The position numbers and the translations under genes are program-made. Shown in pieces: positions 33,191 to 43,741 of a stretch of DNA of 64,000 nucleotides. Below the pieces are notes generated by a model. The model was not told the origin of the DNA. It was given only the letters and a program-made list of their open reading frames with translations, and ran no database searches. The stretch is from Phytophthora quininea. Lineage: Eukaryota > Oomycota > Peronosporomycetes > Peronosporales > Peronosporaceae. Each line of letters opens with the position of its first letter. The stretch's first letter is position 1. Where the stretch lies: assembly GCA_011947345.1 (NCBI GenBank), contig JAAVTG010000565.1, positions 1-64,000 on the forward strand, given 5' to 3'.

Positions 33191-33806
33191 TCACTCCGTC
33201 TCCAACTGCAGCAGGAGCTCGCTGTCTTCCGTGGCGAAGAAGGCTTCCTGCAGGTTGTCGGACACGAGCTCGAGCGACGGGCTGCGCTGCGCGAACAGCT
33301 TGCTGGGTCGGTCCTCGGCCAGATCGAACGGCTCCTCGCCGCTGTCGATGGCGTTTTCGTTGTCATCGTCATCGCTGCTTTCGTCGGACGAGGGCGACGA
33401 GGACGCCACGCTCTTGGGAGAGCTCAGCAGCGCCAGCGACGAGCCTTCCACCGACTTGGACATGAGCAGGATGCTGTCCACGAGCGCCTGGTTCTCGCGG
33501 CTGACGTCGTCGTCGTCGGTGTCGTTGTCGAGCGCGGCGTCCTTGTCGTCCTTCTTGGTCATGAGCCGCTCGATCTCGCGCTGGATGTTCTCCTTCTCGT
33601 CCGACTCGAGCAGCTCGGCGCCGCAGAACTTCTTGGCGTAGCCGGGCAGCAAGTGGTCCACGAAGCTCGGGTCCACGGGGTCGTACAGGTAGCCGTCGCC
33701 GACCTTGCGCTTGCGGCTCTCGCTTCTCGTCCAGGAAGGGCTGTCGCCACTGCCAGGGACACTTCATGATGGCCTGGTGGCTGCTGGTCATGGCCGGAGA
33801 GTTCAT
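33191..33806 (-). CDS. Acidic, serine-rich protein of unknown function
   Basis: The ATG at 33804-33806 starts MNSPAMTSSHQAIMKCPWQW, then RQPFLDEKRE. A frame break at about 33715-33722 follows, beyond which the other frame continues SRKRKVGDGYLYDPVDPSFV and DHLLPGYAKKFCGAELLESD. One missing base in the AGAAGCGAGAG tract would join them. The protein would be about 204 residues. Residues after the break form a short conserved-looking core (FVDHLLPGYAKKF), then Asp/Ser-rich sequence (NDTDDDDVSRENQALVDSIL, SSPSSDESSDDDDNENAID). It ends with EAFFATEDSELLLQLETE. A basic RKRK sits at the break and could be a nuclear signal. No family was recognised. An initiator-like TCATTCCACCACTTCC lies about 28-44 bp upstream of the ATG. 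Confidence 0.6.
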
Positions 33807-33833
33807 TAGCAGGAGAGTTGTGGCAGTCGGGGA

Positions 33834-33850
33834 GGAAGTGGTGGAATGAT
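33834..33850 (-). promoter_or_regulatory. Initiator-like element of the acidic-protein gene
   Basis: On the minus strand ATCATTCCACCACTTCC approximates TCATTYYNCAWTTT and lies about 30 bp before the ATG at 33806. Confidence 0.4.
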
Positions 33851-34750
33851 CTCACAGCAGAGGGGGCGGGGAAGCAGCACAAGTTGCTCTGACTTGCCCA
33901 AGATCCTTAGAAAGTGGGGCGAATAGGTCTCGTCGAAATTCTCGCACTGAACGGCAAATGGCTGGCCTAAAAATAGCCCCAGCGCTTTTCAAGAGGCGCA
34001 CAGACAGGCGGCCCCGAAGTTCAGTTCGAGCCTCGTTATCCAGCATTTCCGGCCAGGCACGGCAAAGTCTGGCGGGGTGCGCCCCCGAAACGCTGGCAAA
34101 CAGCAGGCAAGTGGCAACGAATGACCAGCGCGCTCGCTGTCGGGCTCTGTTGTCTGTTGGGCCAGTCGACCACGAGAAAAGACTTCGCGGCCTTCTTGCG
34201 GTCTTGCTATTGCTCGCTGCGTTGGCCCATCGTTGCTGAGTGCTGGCTGCAGCTGCATCGATGCAATCACTCCTTGCCACAAGTAGCTGGTCCCTTTGAG
34301 TGCTGTTCGCACAAGCCGCGAAAGCTCCGGAAGCGGGCGCAGGTGGATGCCCAGGACGAGCATTCCATGGATATCGGCCTTGAACGCAGCCTCTTGTCGC
34401 TGTCTGCGGCTGGTGCAGGCTGCGCATGTCAGCTTGGGATGAGCTTGGCGGCGGCCCAGCCTGCGTCGCCTTCCCGAGCGCCTTGTGACAGTGCCGCGGA
34501 TCGACCATGCTCTGCGCCGCTGGTCCGCACTGCCGGAAGCGCATAGCGCTGCCAGCGCCCCAGCTCCAGTCGTCTCGCCCAACCAACACCAGTCGCTCCA
34601 CCTTACGAGCAGGGAAAGGTCGTGCACCGATTTATGCACATCTCCTCAACCAATCACGCCTCTTCAAACAAAGTGGCTACATTGTCCTTTCACAAGACGA
34701 AACGACATGATGGCGGAAGCGTCCCTTGGTGCCGGCCCCATTGAGCCGCA
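33851..34750. other. GC-rich divergent intergenic region, unassigned open frames
   Basis: Nine hundred bases separate two divergent genes. Both strands carry long stop-free frames (up to about 249 codons on minus, 33852-34601), as expected in GC-rich DNA. Their products are Ala/Arg/Ser-rich without motifs. I see no supported gene. The last ~80 bp are the leader of the coiled-coil gene. Confidence 0.5.
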
Positions 34751-37700
34751 ATGGACTGGGAGGCCAACCTCGCCGCCATCATCAAGTGCACGGACGCCAA
34801 TCTGCAGCAGCAGTTCCGGCAGTTCGAAGACCTCTCGGCCGAGTTCGCCGCCGACAGCGCGGCGCCAGAGCCCACGGACAATGTAGCGCACTCGTACTTG
34901 AGAGAAGCATGGCTGCGGACTACCGCCACCGTCAGCAGTCCCAGCGAGACCAGCAGGCTCCGTCTTATTCGCGGGTGTCTTCAGCTATCCAACGCGGTGC
35001 GGAACCGACGCCAGGGACCTCGTTCTCGGAGCACTTCCACCGGCGACAGGAGCACAAACGCGCAGCCAAAGACAACCAGCGAGTGCACCACAGTAAGCAA
35101 CAGGAGTTTGCAGCCATGGAAGCTCAAGAACAGGAGCCGGACCAGTACGAAGAACGACGCTATCCACGCTCTGGAGGAGGCTTCCAGGCGTACGCGTCGC
35201 CGTCCTACGATGTGGCGCAGATGATGGAGCAGGTCCGACTGAGTTTGAAGTTGGAGGTGGACGCTCGCGCCGCCATCGCTGAACGACAGCTGAGCGCGCT
35301 ACTGCAGCTATGTAAATCCACGTCCGAGGAGCTGGATCGACTGCGTGTCGAGGTGTGCGCGAACGACCGACAACTACACACGTTGGACCAAGTGCAGTCC
35401 AAGATCCGACAGGAGCTCACGACGCAGAAAGACATCGGCTTTCATCTGCAGTCCATGTGCGGGAAAGATGAGTCATGGAGAATGCAGACGGAGAACCAGT
35501 TGCTGGAGCTGCGGCAAATGGTGGCTGCGTTGCGTGAACAGGGGAATTCTACCCAGGCGGTTGCGCAGGAGAAGCTGTCAAGATCGGAGCTGTTGGTGCA
35601 GTTTAATGCTGCGATGGAGCCGATCAAGGCGCAACTGCAGGCGAATCTACAGCACCAGGCCCAGCAGATCGCGGAGATCACGCGGACATCGAGCTCTTCC
35701 ACTTTGCTGCTGGATAATCTTGCCCAGAAAGTGAATCGTGGTATGGCGGAAGAAATAAGCGAGCTTCGAAGTGATCTAAGCGCTCTGAAGCATCATGTGG
35801 CCAAGATGGATATTTTCCAGGACCAACGCGAGGGACAGCAGCATGCTCGTGTCCCTCAACCGCCGAAAGAAGAAGTGGAAGCGAAAGAGAAGGAAGAACA
35901 ACGACTGCAGGAAAAGAGAATGGCTGGATTGCGAGAAGAAATTCTGAAGGATCTGACAGCAGTGACCAAGGACTACGTTGATACTCAAGCCAGATTACTT
36001 CGTCAAGCAGTAGACGAGTGCAGCAGCAAGTACTCACTCAAGAAGGAAGTCGAAGCTGTTCAACGTGTTGTTGGAGAAGACTGCAAAAGCCGTTGCTCTG
36101 CTGTGGTCGCGCAACTCGAAACTCGAGCCAAGTCCTTGCAGGATAAATCCCGTGGTGAATGTATTGCTGCCTCTCGAGACGTGTTTGATCGGATGGAACG
36201 ATCTGTGCAGCAATCGATGAATAACGTGACAACAGCGCTTGAGGGACAGTCGAATTCCTGGCAAGTGAAGCTACAAGACTTGGTGAAGAAGGTTGAAATG
36301 GAGCAAAAAGAACACAAGGTTGCGATGGATGAATTACAAGAAGCACTACGAAAGAGTAGGCATCAACTGGAGGACCAGATCCACAGCCTCACCCAAGAAA
36401 GCCGTTGCAAGCTGTCTCAACATGAAACCAACGTTGAAAGGCGTATCAAAGACGTGGAGAGTCACGCCGAGAAGTCAATCGAGGCGTGCCGAGGATCTGT
36501 AAAGACCCAGAGTGATAATAACGACGCAGAATGGGAACAGAAGTTGAAACGGCTTGAAGAAAGTCTCGCAGAAACAAATATTTCAATAGCACAGCTATCG
36601 AAGACGATGACAACTTCACGAGCACCGACACCAAAGAATGAGACCTCACCGAAAGAATCAAGCTCAGCTTTTGAAAAGCAGACGAACGCGTACGTGTCCA
36701 CGATGGAGAGCTTGCTGAACAAAATGCAAGTGCATCTGCAGCTCCAAACACAGTCGCAGCCACAAATGGTCATGGCCCAATCTCCCTATCACGGATTTTG
36801 GCCGTCATCGCCGTATGCTCACCCGCCAACGCTACAGCTTCCGCCCGTCATGGCCACATTAACGACTGCGAGTGCTGTAGAGTCAACAACAATTACAACT
36901 GCGACAACGGCAGAATCAAATAAGTCGGATAACGTAAAGCCGGCGGGTTCCGTGGAAACGACAAAGCCGAAGGCAACATCATTGGAGGAAGGGAAACCTG
37001 CTGGGCTGCCGGGGATGCTGTGCTGGTCCAATCTACCGTTCAATTGAATGCACCCCAAAGCGAATCGCCTTTAGAGTCTAGTCCACTACTCCTCACCGCA
37101 AAGCCAGTAGAAAATGCAACAAGTTTACAGCGCAATGAGGACAGTCGAGACAGCAAACGCGAGAGCACAATCGCCGCAACAGCCAAAGGTGCTCTGGCAG
37201 AAGCGGAATTGGCAAAAGCTCGCGTGGAAAATCGACGAAAGTTGGAGATGGAGTCAAAGCAGCAGCAACTGGAGCGGTCGAATCAAACGCCTGCAGCGCA
37301 ATCAGTGCTTGGCAAAAATGCTCTAGAAGATGCAGAGTCTAGACGTTCTTTCGTTGCTGGAGCGACTGCAACCCCAACAACAAGCACAACGACACTTGTT
37401 CGGACTGCTTCATCATCAGCTCTTCCAGGAAATAATGCCGACCGTCATAATGGTGAAAGTACAGCTGCAAGCAGCCGCTCATTTTCAAGTACCCAAGTAC
37501 TTTCAGGTCACCCTCCTCAACCCATGGCAAAAATAGTGAATTAACTTCACCAACACAAGCTCCTGGGCTAATTAATCGAGACACGAAGCCAAACAATAAC
37601 TCGCCACCGCCGGCACCACTTGCTCCAACTGATCGTCCAGAAGCTCAAAAGAACGAGGCGACTGCCATATATCCGACACCAAACGACGAACAGCAAAACG

Positions 37701-40271
37701 CCATCAAACTTCCCGATCAAGCACCACTTTCCACGACCCCACCAACTCAGCCGAAGTCTACAACTACCAAAGAGGAAATCCCACCACCGTTATCTCCACT
37801 AGCCAAAATATTTGCTCAGCGCTCGACCAACGCAGCAGAGGACGGGGCTTGGTCTCGCGCAACCCAGAATTTGGTATCTGAAGAAATCGCTTCGTCTTCG
37901 AAAACCCTTGAAATTGTCGAGGCTCAAGTCGCGGTACCAACTACTTCTGTACCAGCTATCCCTGCCTGTTCAAATCCCGTTTCGCATGTTTTGTGTGGAT
38001 TGTGTCGCTTGCCGGTTCGGTCAGATCAAAAGGCTGAGCATGAGAAATCGCTGTGCCCCAAACGCATCATGCAGTGCCCCAACTGCAAAAGGAGATGCAG
38101 TGGGCTGGTCTTGCGACGCATGAGCTCAACTGCGAGACATATAGCAGTACGGATACCAGAGAAGATGCTACCACATTGACTGGAGGTTCTTTGAAAAAGT
38201 GTCGACATTGTTCAATTGATATACCAAGTCTGGAACTGCTCGAACACGAAATTAACTGCGATAAAGTGCTGAAACAGTGCCCTCACTGCCTTCGTCGTCA
38301 GAAGGTAACCTTTCCTTGTACTTACATTTTCGTGGGACCTCTAGCAAAATCCACTACTAACTTGCTTCATTGGATAGATGTCCGAATTGCAGGAGCACAT
38401 CGAAAACTGTGACTGTAGATTGGTCTCCTGTCCTAACGAGTGTGGAGGAAAGTTCCTCCAGCGAGGTATTCCAAACCACATGGCAACGCGGTGCCCCAAG
38501 AAATCTCTCACTACCACAACTGCAGCTCCAGCTCCCCACAAGTGCCCCACCCAGAAGCTGCTAAACCAGTCTCGACTCTGTCTACGAAGACACAAAGCAC
38601 ATCCGAAAAAGTGGAATGCAAGTTCTGTGACGACGAGATCGACTCGAGCAACATTGAAGCTCATGAGCAAACGTACGTGTGAATGCTAGATACTCTGTTG
38701 TATTGACTGTTTGGTTCATTTTTGGTGTGCGTAGTTGCGATTGGCGACCAAAGCGGTGCCAGCATTGCAACATGGTCGTGATCTCGCGAGACCTAGTGCG
38801 GCACGAGACTTCATGCAAAACAAATCTCAGGTCATGTCCACACTGCAACGAAAATGTAAGCTAAAGCGCCTCAATTTCTATAAGGCAAGGATGGTACAGT
38901 CTGACACTTGCTGTTTGACTGAATTCTGGTCTGCAGATGCCGCAGTCTGCTTTAGCTACACATATCAGTCGCTGCTCAAAGCGTCCGATTAAGTGCGTTC
39001 GGTGCTGCCAGCTCTTTTCCGCTGACACGATCGTTGCACACTCGACATGTTGCAAGTCAATTCCAGCGTCGACAATAGGAAATGCAGCTTCTACACAATT
39101 GAGCCTAGCTTCGTTTGGTCTTCAACAAGCGTCTGCTAGAACCCCCATTAAAATTCCTCCGCCTCCTCCATTCCCACCGCCATCATCAGCAGAATCAACA
39201 CAAGCTCCTCCAGCAAATGCCAGGCGTGCTACTGCTGACCCTCGTACGGGAGGTTCATCAACAGGTTCGTACATTACAAACGTCATTTCAATTGATGCAG
39301 CTAACAGTACGATCCTGCCAGCTACAGACGAAACAGCGTCCGACAGACTAGCACGACGGAATTTGGCTCTCTCGCAACTCACGAACCCTGGAGCAGTCAA
39401 CGCTACTGGACGGGCCAGTGCACCGAGGTTCGTATCTTTTCTTTGCTAACGTTACGTTCCCCACTTCCTTGCTAACAAGTTGTTGTGATCAACCAGTTTT
39501 CAAACAGGTAATCTAGGGATTCGGCCGGGTGTAGTTGATGACCACAAAGAGGAAGATGAGGATGACTATGAAGACGACGAAGACGACGACGAAGATGATG
39601 GTCAATTGACTCTCGCTCAAGGTATGAACTGATCAAACAAAAGATATCAATGGTCAATCCTTACGGGTGTTTTGTTGGCTTCAGTGGTGAAGGAGTGGAA
39701 TGTCGAGAACGTGTGTTTGTGGCTTCATGAAGATGTCGGCGTGCCCGAAGTGGTGGTAAGACCTCAACATTGCTTCATCTACCTTTTCGGCGGATAATTA
39801 TTTTGTTTCTCCCTGTTTAGACCCGCTTCCACCAAAAGCAATGCAACGGCGAGATGTTGCTAGAGCTCACGGAGAGCGATTTGATCAACGACTTTGGAAT
39901 TAACAATCGAGTTCATCGAGAACGAATTCTTCACGCAATCGAAGCTATTCAGACAAGTGACGCGTATTCAGACGACGAAGAGGAAGAAGACGAGGAGGAG
40001 GAGGAAGAAGATGGGGACGACTTTGAAACCAGTGAACCACCAACAACGCAATCGCGTCACTCGATGGGAGGAGGCCTCACCCACCCACGAGACCTCCTTC
40101 GGCGTAAATCCCAGCCATCACCGCAAAGGGATCTCGGGAGTTTACCTTCGTCCAACGACATGGTACGGCTAATTGCTACTATGGTTCGCCAGTACATGTT
40201 CGTAGCAACTAATTCCTACTTCGTTGCAGTTCCGTAGGATCAATAAGGCACTGGAGAACCCCAAGAGATAG
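34751..40271 (+). CDS. Coiled-coil, TRAF-type zinc-finger and SAM-domain protein
   Basis: The start is the ATG at 34751 (MDWEANLAAIIKCTDANLQQ). From 35.1 to 36.6 kb the protein is almost continuous coiled coil (for example SELRSDLSALKHHVAKMD, VVAQLETRAKSLQDKSRGE). A disordered Pro/Thr/Ser region runs to 37.95 kb. Then come at least four Cys/His fingers of TRAF/XAF1 type: CGLCRLPVRSDQKAEHEKSL with CPKRIMQCPNCKRR, CRHCSIDIPSLELLEHEINC, CPHCLRRQK, SELQEHIENCDCRLVSCPN, and CQHCNMVVISRDLVRHETSC. After an acidic linker the C-terminus is a SAM domain: VVKEWNVENVCLWLHEDVGV, RFHQKQCNGEMLLELTESDL, INDFGINNRVHRERILHAIE. Introns fit near 38306-38378, 38671-38734, 38857-38936, 39428-39500, 39620-39685, 39756-39820 and 40162-40229. 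It ends ALENPKR. Frame breaks occur near 34910, 37010, 37535, 38090 and 38540. A scaffold or ubiquitin-linked signalling role is inferred. Confidence 0.72.
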
Positions 40272-40929
40272 CTGGTAAAGAACAACACACCGAAGGTTTG
40301 TGTTGACAGTAGGATTTGTATTACTCGTGTTATCTATCGTCACCATCGCTGGAGTAGTCAAAACCGGAAGTGAGCGCGAGTCTTGGGGGTGGCAGGAGCC
40401 GAAGTAGGAGCTGCAGCAGCTAGCGCTGCATCAACGGCTAAATCCCCGTTGACATGTAGATGCCCGAGCGGTCCGGAGGAGGGGGACAGAATCCGCCTCC
40501 TTCAGGAATGCAATCCTTCTCCCAGCCCACGTAGAGAACGTTGGCAGCCTCGATGCCATCAGAATTTCACTTCAACTGCACTTTCAAATGGCTACATTAG
40601 ATGCCATGAGCGCGCCGAGATGCGTCAGCAGATCCGTGAGCACTTTGAGGAAGAAGCAACGTTTTGCTCATGGCGGCAACGCATATCCTTTCGAGTGTTG
40701 CCTTGGTAGATTCCTAAAGATGTAGTGGCCAAAACACACCGGACAAGAAAGCTCCAATCCATGCAGACGCTTGATAAAGTGCACACTCTGAAGACGATTT
40801 ACCGTCATAACATTCGTTTCGTTGCCACCGACGTCGACATCACTCTCAGTCTGTCATGACAATTTCAACCACCGGCCTCCATAAAATGCTTTTCAGATTA
40901 GTGTACAATGTGCTCGCGAAGAAGCTAAA
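40272..40929. other. Intergenic 3' region; unassigned open frame and shared kinase 3' flank
   Basis: From 40383 to 40709 one plus frame is open without an ATG (ending RQQIREHFEEEATFCSWRQR then ISFRVLPW). A second frame over the same bases reads GGNAYPFECCLGRFLKM. Either may be a remnant coding tail, but neither is supported further. From about 40725 the sequence is duplicated in inverse at 59161-59358 as the 3' flank of the kinase pair. Confidence 0.4.
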
Positions 40930-43430
40930 CTAGTGCCGAGGGGTCACGACGTCCAGCCCAAAATCGATGACGTGCTGCTGCTGCTGCTCTCCTTCCAGCA
41001 ATCTGCTGCGGAGCGAGTTCTCTGGCTCGGTTTTCCGCCGCAGATTCCACCGCTTCGGTGTTAACAAGCTCGTGGAGTTGCTGTGGCTGAAGATGCTGCT
41101 GGCGCTGCTGTTCCGACTCATTGCGGCTCGGCCTTTGCGTCGTCGCTTTCGACCGCTGACGGGAGTCATCGGCACGTTTTCCAGCCGTCCCAACAGTCGA
41201 CAAGCGCAGTCACTCCCTAGCGACCGACCACTTTCAGACCCGCTTTGCACACTGCTCGAGAACGTCGACGTCAAGTGAGACAGCAACCGTTCCCGCTTGC
41301 GCAGCTTCGGCTTGGAGGAAGACGACACCAACTGATACCCTGGACAGCTCTGCGAAACGTGGGGAGCGATATCGGACTCTTGAGAGCCGTCGACTTCCTC
41401 CAGAATGGCCAGCGGCTGACATAAACTAATGTTGTCGTCGTCCAGCACGTAGAGCGAGCTGTCGTTGTTTCGGAAGCCACAGTTGTGCTCGAGGTGGTGC
41501 AGAAAGCCCGCGTCCATGAGCGCACGACCGAGACGAAGGCCTTCACTGTCCGTTTGAATCACCCTCAGCTCTTCCATGCGATCGACCACGCGCTCCCCAG
41601 ACAATGGCATCGTCACGGGACTGCAACCTTCGTTCTCCGTCTCGAGCAGGTCCTGAGCCAGCACTGCCAGCAGTTCTTCTTGGATCTTCTCGAGCTCGCT
41701 GACGACGTCCTGAGCAGTGGGTCGAGCGTCGGGGTCTTTCTGCCAAGCACTCAGAATGAGTTCACGTAGTCCCAGAGGCACAAACTCGTCGTCGTCGTCG
41801 TCGTCGAATTCCAGCGGAGGACGAGACCCGCCTAGAACTTCTTCGAACACCAACCAGTGGTTGTTGTTCGTGTCTGGGTATTTCTCGTGGCCTGGGTGGA
41901 GCATATCCCAGAAGGTGATGGCCAGCGAGTACACGTCGGCAGCTTCGGCGTAGGTGGCCAGGCCCGTTCGACTCCCGATCATCTCCGGTGCCATGTAGTC
42001 GACCGTTCCAGTCACCGTCATTTTCGGCTTGAGAAGAGGCTTTTGCTTCGAGATTGGCTGCGGTCCACTGCTGTAGATCCCCGCACTTGACACTGGCAAT
42101 TCGTTGGGAAGGCGTCGCGAGTCGCTGAAGTCTGTGAGCTTGACCGTGTTGTCCCCGTCAAGCAGAAAGTTCGCCGGTTTAATGTCGCGGTGGAGGAATG
42201 GCGGCGTGAAGCTGTGCACGTACGCCACTGCACGCGCGCAGTCCAACATGTAGGCGACAGTGAGCTCCATCCTCTGGACACTAGCTCCGCCATGTTGACC
42301 GAAATCGTCGACCTGTGCTAGCAGCATTTCCTCCAGCGTGCACTGGCACAGTTCGGCCACCAAACAAATCGTCGGAGGACACACGCACATGCCGTAGAAC
42401 TCGACAATGTTTGGGTGGGTCAAGGACGCACACAGCGCCGCCTCGTGGGAGAACTCCGCCACCACTTCTTCAGTAAAATGTCGAGGTGTATACACTTTCA
42501 CTGCGACGTCAGCTCTCGACCGCAGCACTCCATGGAACATGATGGCGTTCGTAGCAGCATTGATTTTCCCCTTGAGCTCCAGGTGAGCAAAGTCGATCAG
42601 GAACTTGCGATGCACTTCGATGAGCACGTGGAGACCATGAGACGAGGTATTCTCATTGACGATACTTGGTCGGACGGTGTTGGCCGGCTCGGTTGTATGA
42701 TGAACGACATGTTGGAGCGAGCACGCTCGCTTGCCCATTCCTCTCCAGTACTCGGTATCGGCTCGCAGCAACCACCAGATCAACAGTGGGCAGAAGGAGC
42801 TCCAAATGACGACCACGTACGTGAGGATCGGATACCAGACCGTCTCTTCAAAGTACTGCTGCGAGAGGCTGTAGAGCACGAGGAAGATGTGGTAGGTGGT
42901 GATGAACCAGCCATGGAGTCTCAAAACCTGCGGGTTCGCTCGACCCACCGGTGGACGGATCATCGTCACGTACACCACGACGACCAGCAGCAACGGACGA
43001 CCTCCAAGTTTCACGAAGAAGAGCAAGTTGAGCTTGCTCGGCAGGTAGATGGTGAACAGATACACGACCGGTACCGTATAACAAGACAGCAGCAGAGATC
43101 TCGCGACTGCAGACCGCAACGCAGGACCCGACACACTCTTCTGACACAGGAACATGAGCACCAGTACAAAGACGAATTGTCGACCGGCGTAGAACCATTC
43201 TCGATCGATATTGGGGAAGCCCACCGTGTAGAGCTGGGTGCTCAATGCGACGCTGAAGAAGACGACGTAGACGCCCGTGCTGAAGGCCAAAATCCACAGC
43301 AGCGGCTCGAACGCTGGCAGAATGATTTTACGGGACGCGTAGATGTCTCCTTTGAAGGCTTCTCGACGGTTGACTCGCAGGTAAATAATGATCAGCAAGC
43401 ACAGCAGACACATGACGGCGTAGCCTACGA
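40725..43430. repeat. Inverted long duplicate of kinase gene, copy 1
   Basis: Sequence from GTGGCCAAAACACACCGG (about 40725) to GGCTACGCCGTCATGTG (about 43430) matches 56670-59358 in reverse orientation with only scattered substitutions (for example Leu/Phe at QPLAILEE and one fewer CAG near the C-terminus). Beyond each end identity stops abruptly. Confidence 0.9.
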
Positions 43431-43479
43431 GCGCCACGATCTCAAACCACCGCACGTTGATCACGGGGGCTTGGGGCAT
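40930..43479 (-). CDS. 7-TM receptor-like TKL kinase (GPCR-TKL), copy 1
   Basis: 849 residues from the ATG at 43477-43479 (MPQAPVINVRWFEIV). Seven hydrophobic segments lie at about 12-36, 52-80, 100-114, 126-146, 158-174, 188-208 and 216-238. A TKL kinase domain (about 300-625) follows: VAVKVY (Lys328), EFSHEAALCASLTHPNIVEF, FLHRDIKPANFLL (HRD 430-432), YMAPEMIGSRTG and DVYSLAITFWDML. The metal-binding motif is DFS (450-452) instead of DFG. The glycine loop is replaced by KINAATNAIMFHG, so catalysis is doubtful. The C-terminal part has a DEP-like half domain (GLRLGRALMDAGFLHHLEH), then Ser-rich basic sequence and a Gln run. The frame is intact. 7-TM/TKL fusions are known in oomycetes as GPCR-bigrams. 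The ligand and output are unknown. It is almost identical to the copy at 56598 except for the first ~20 residues. Confidence 0.88.
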   Translation of the reverse strand: MPQAPVINVRWFEIVALVGYAVMCLLCLLIIIYLRVNRREAFKGDIYASRKIILPAFEPLLWILAFSTGVYVVFFSVALSTQLYTVGFPNIDREWFYAGRQFVFVLVLMFLCQKSVSGPALRSAVARSLLLSCYTVPVVYLFTIYLPSKLNLLFFVKLGGRPLLLVVVVYVTMIRPPVGRANPQVLRLHGWFITTYHIFLVLYSLSQQYFEETVWYPILTYVVVIWSSFCPLLIWWLLRADTEYWRGMGKRACSLQHVVHHTTEPANTVRPSIVNENTSSHGLHVLIEVHRKFLIDFAHLELKGKINAATNAIMFHGVLRSRADVAVKVYTPRHFTEEVVAEFSHEAALCASLTHPNIVEFYGMCVCPPTICLVAELCQCTLEEMLLAQVDDFGQHGGASVQRMELTVAYMLDCARAVAYVHSFTPPFLHRDIKPANFLLDGDNTVKLTDFSDSRRLPNELPVSSAGIYSSGPQPISKQKPLLKPKMTVTGTVDYMAPEMIGSRTGLATYAEAADVYSLAITFWDMLHPGHEKYPDTNNNHWLVFEEVLGGSRPPLEFDDDDDDEFVPLGLRELILSAWQKDPDARPTAQDVVSELEKIQEELLAVLAQDLLETENEGCSPVTMPLSGERVVDRMEELRVIQTDSEGLRLGRALMDAGFLHHLEHNCGFRNNDSSLYVLDDDNISLCQPLAILEEVDGSQESDIAPHVSQSCPGYQLVSSSSKPKLRKRERLLSHLTSTFSSSVQSGSESGRSLGSDCACRLLGRLENVPMTPVSGRKRRRKGRAAMSRNSSASSIFSHSNSTSLLTPKRWNLRRKTEPENSLRSRLLEGEQQQQHVIDFGLDVVTPRH

Positions 43480-43741
43480 TGTGTCGATAATCGGTACTGG
43501 GCAGCCAAACCAACAGAAAGTTAGCGGACAGGCGCGATGAGCTGGCGACAAAGCCCAGTTGGGGTATCAACACGCGAGGTAACCACCACGGAGGTGAAAG
43601 CCGCAGTGGACACTAAGGACGACAACATCACCCGTTGTCCATGTCGACCCACCGAGGTGAGTCAGCATCAAAATCGACAAGGTTAACTTTTCTTACAGAT
43701 TAGAGGTTAATTTCCATGTGTTGAAAAGGTTAAATATCAAG

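Noticed and set aside
32852..33769. 305-codon plus-strand frame
   Set aside because: It is antisense to the acidic Ser/Asp-rich gene at 33191-33806; Val/Gly/Arg-rich composition reflects the complement.
33852..34601. 249-codon minus-strand frame in the divergent spacer
   Set aside because: No motif, Ala/Arg/Ser bias typical of GC-rich noncoding sequence, and overlapping open frames in three other readings.
42415..43524. 369-codon open frame antisense to kinase copy 1 (and its mirror at 56439-57671)
   Set aside because: It lies wholly opposite a well-supported 7-TM/kinase gene; the product is rich in His/Asp/Glu/Arg, as expected from reading the complement of that coding sequence.
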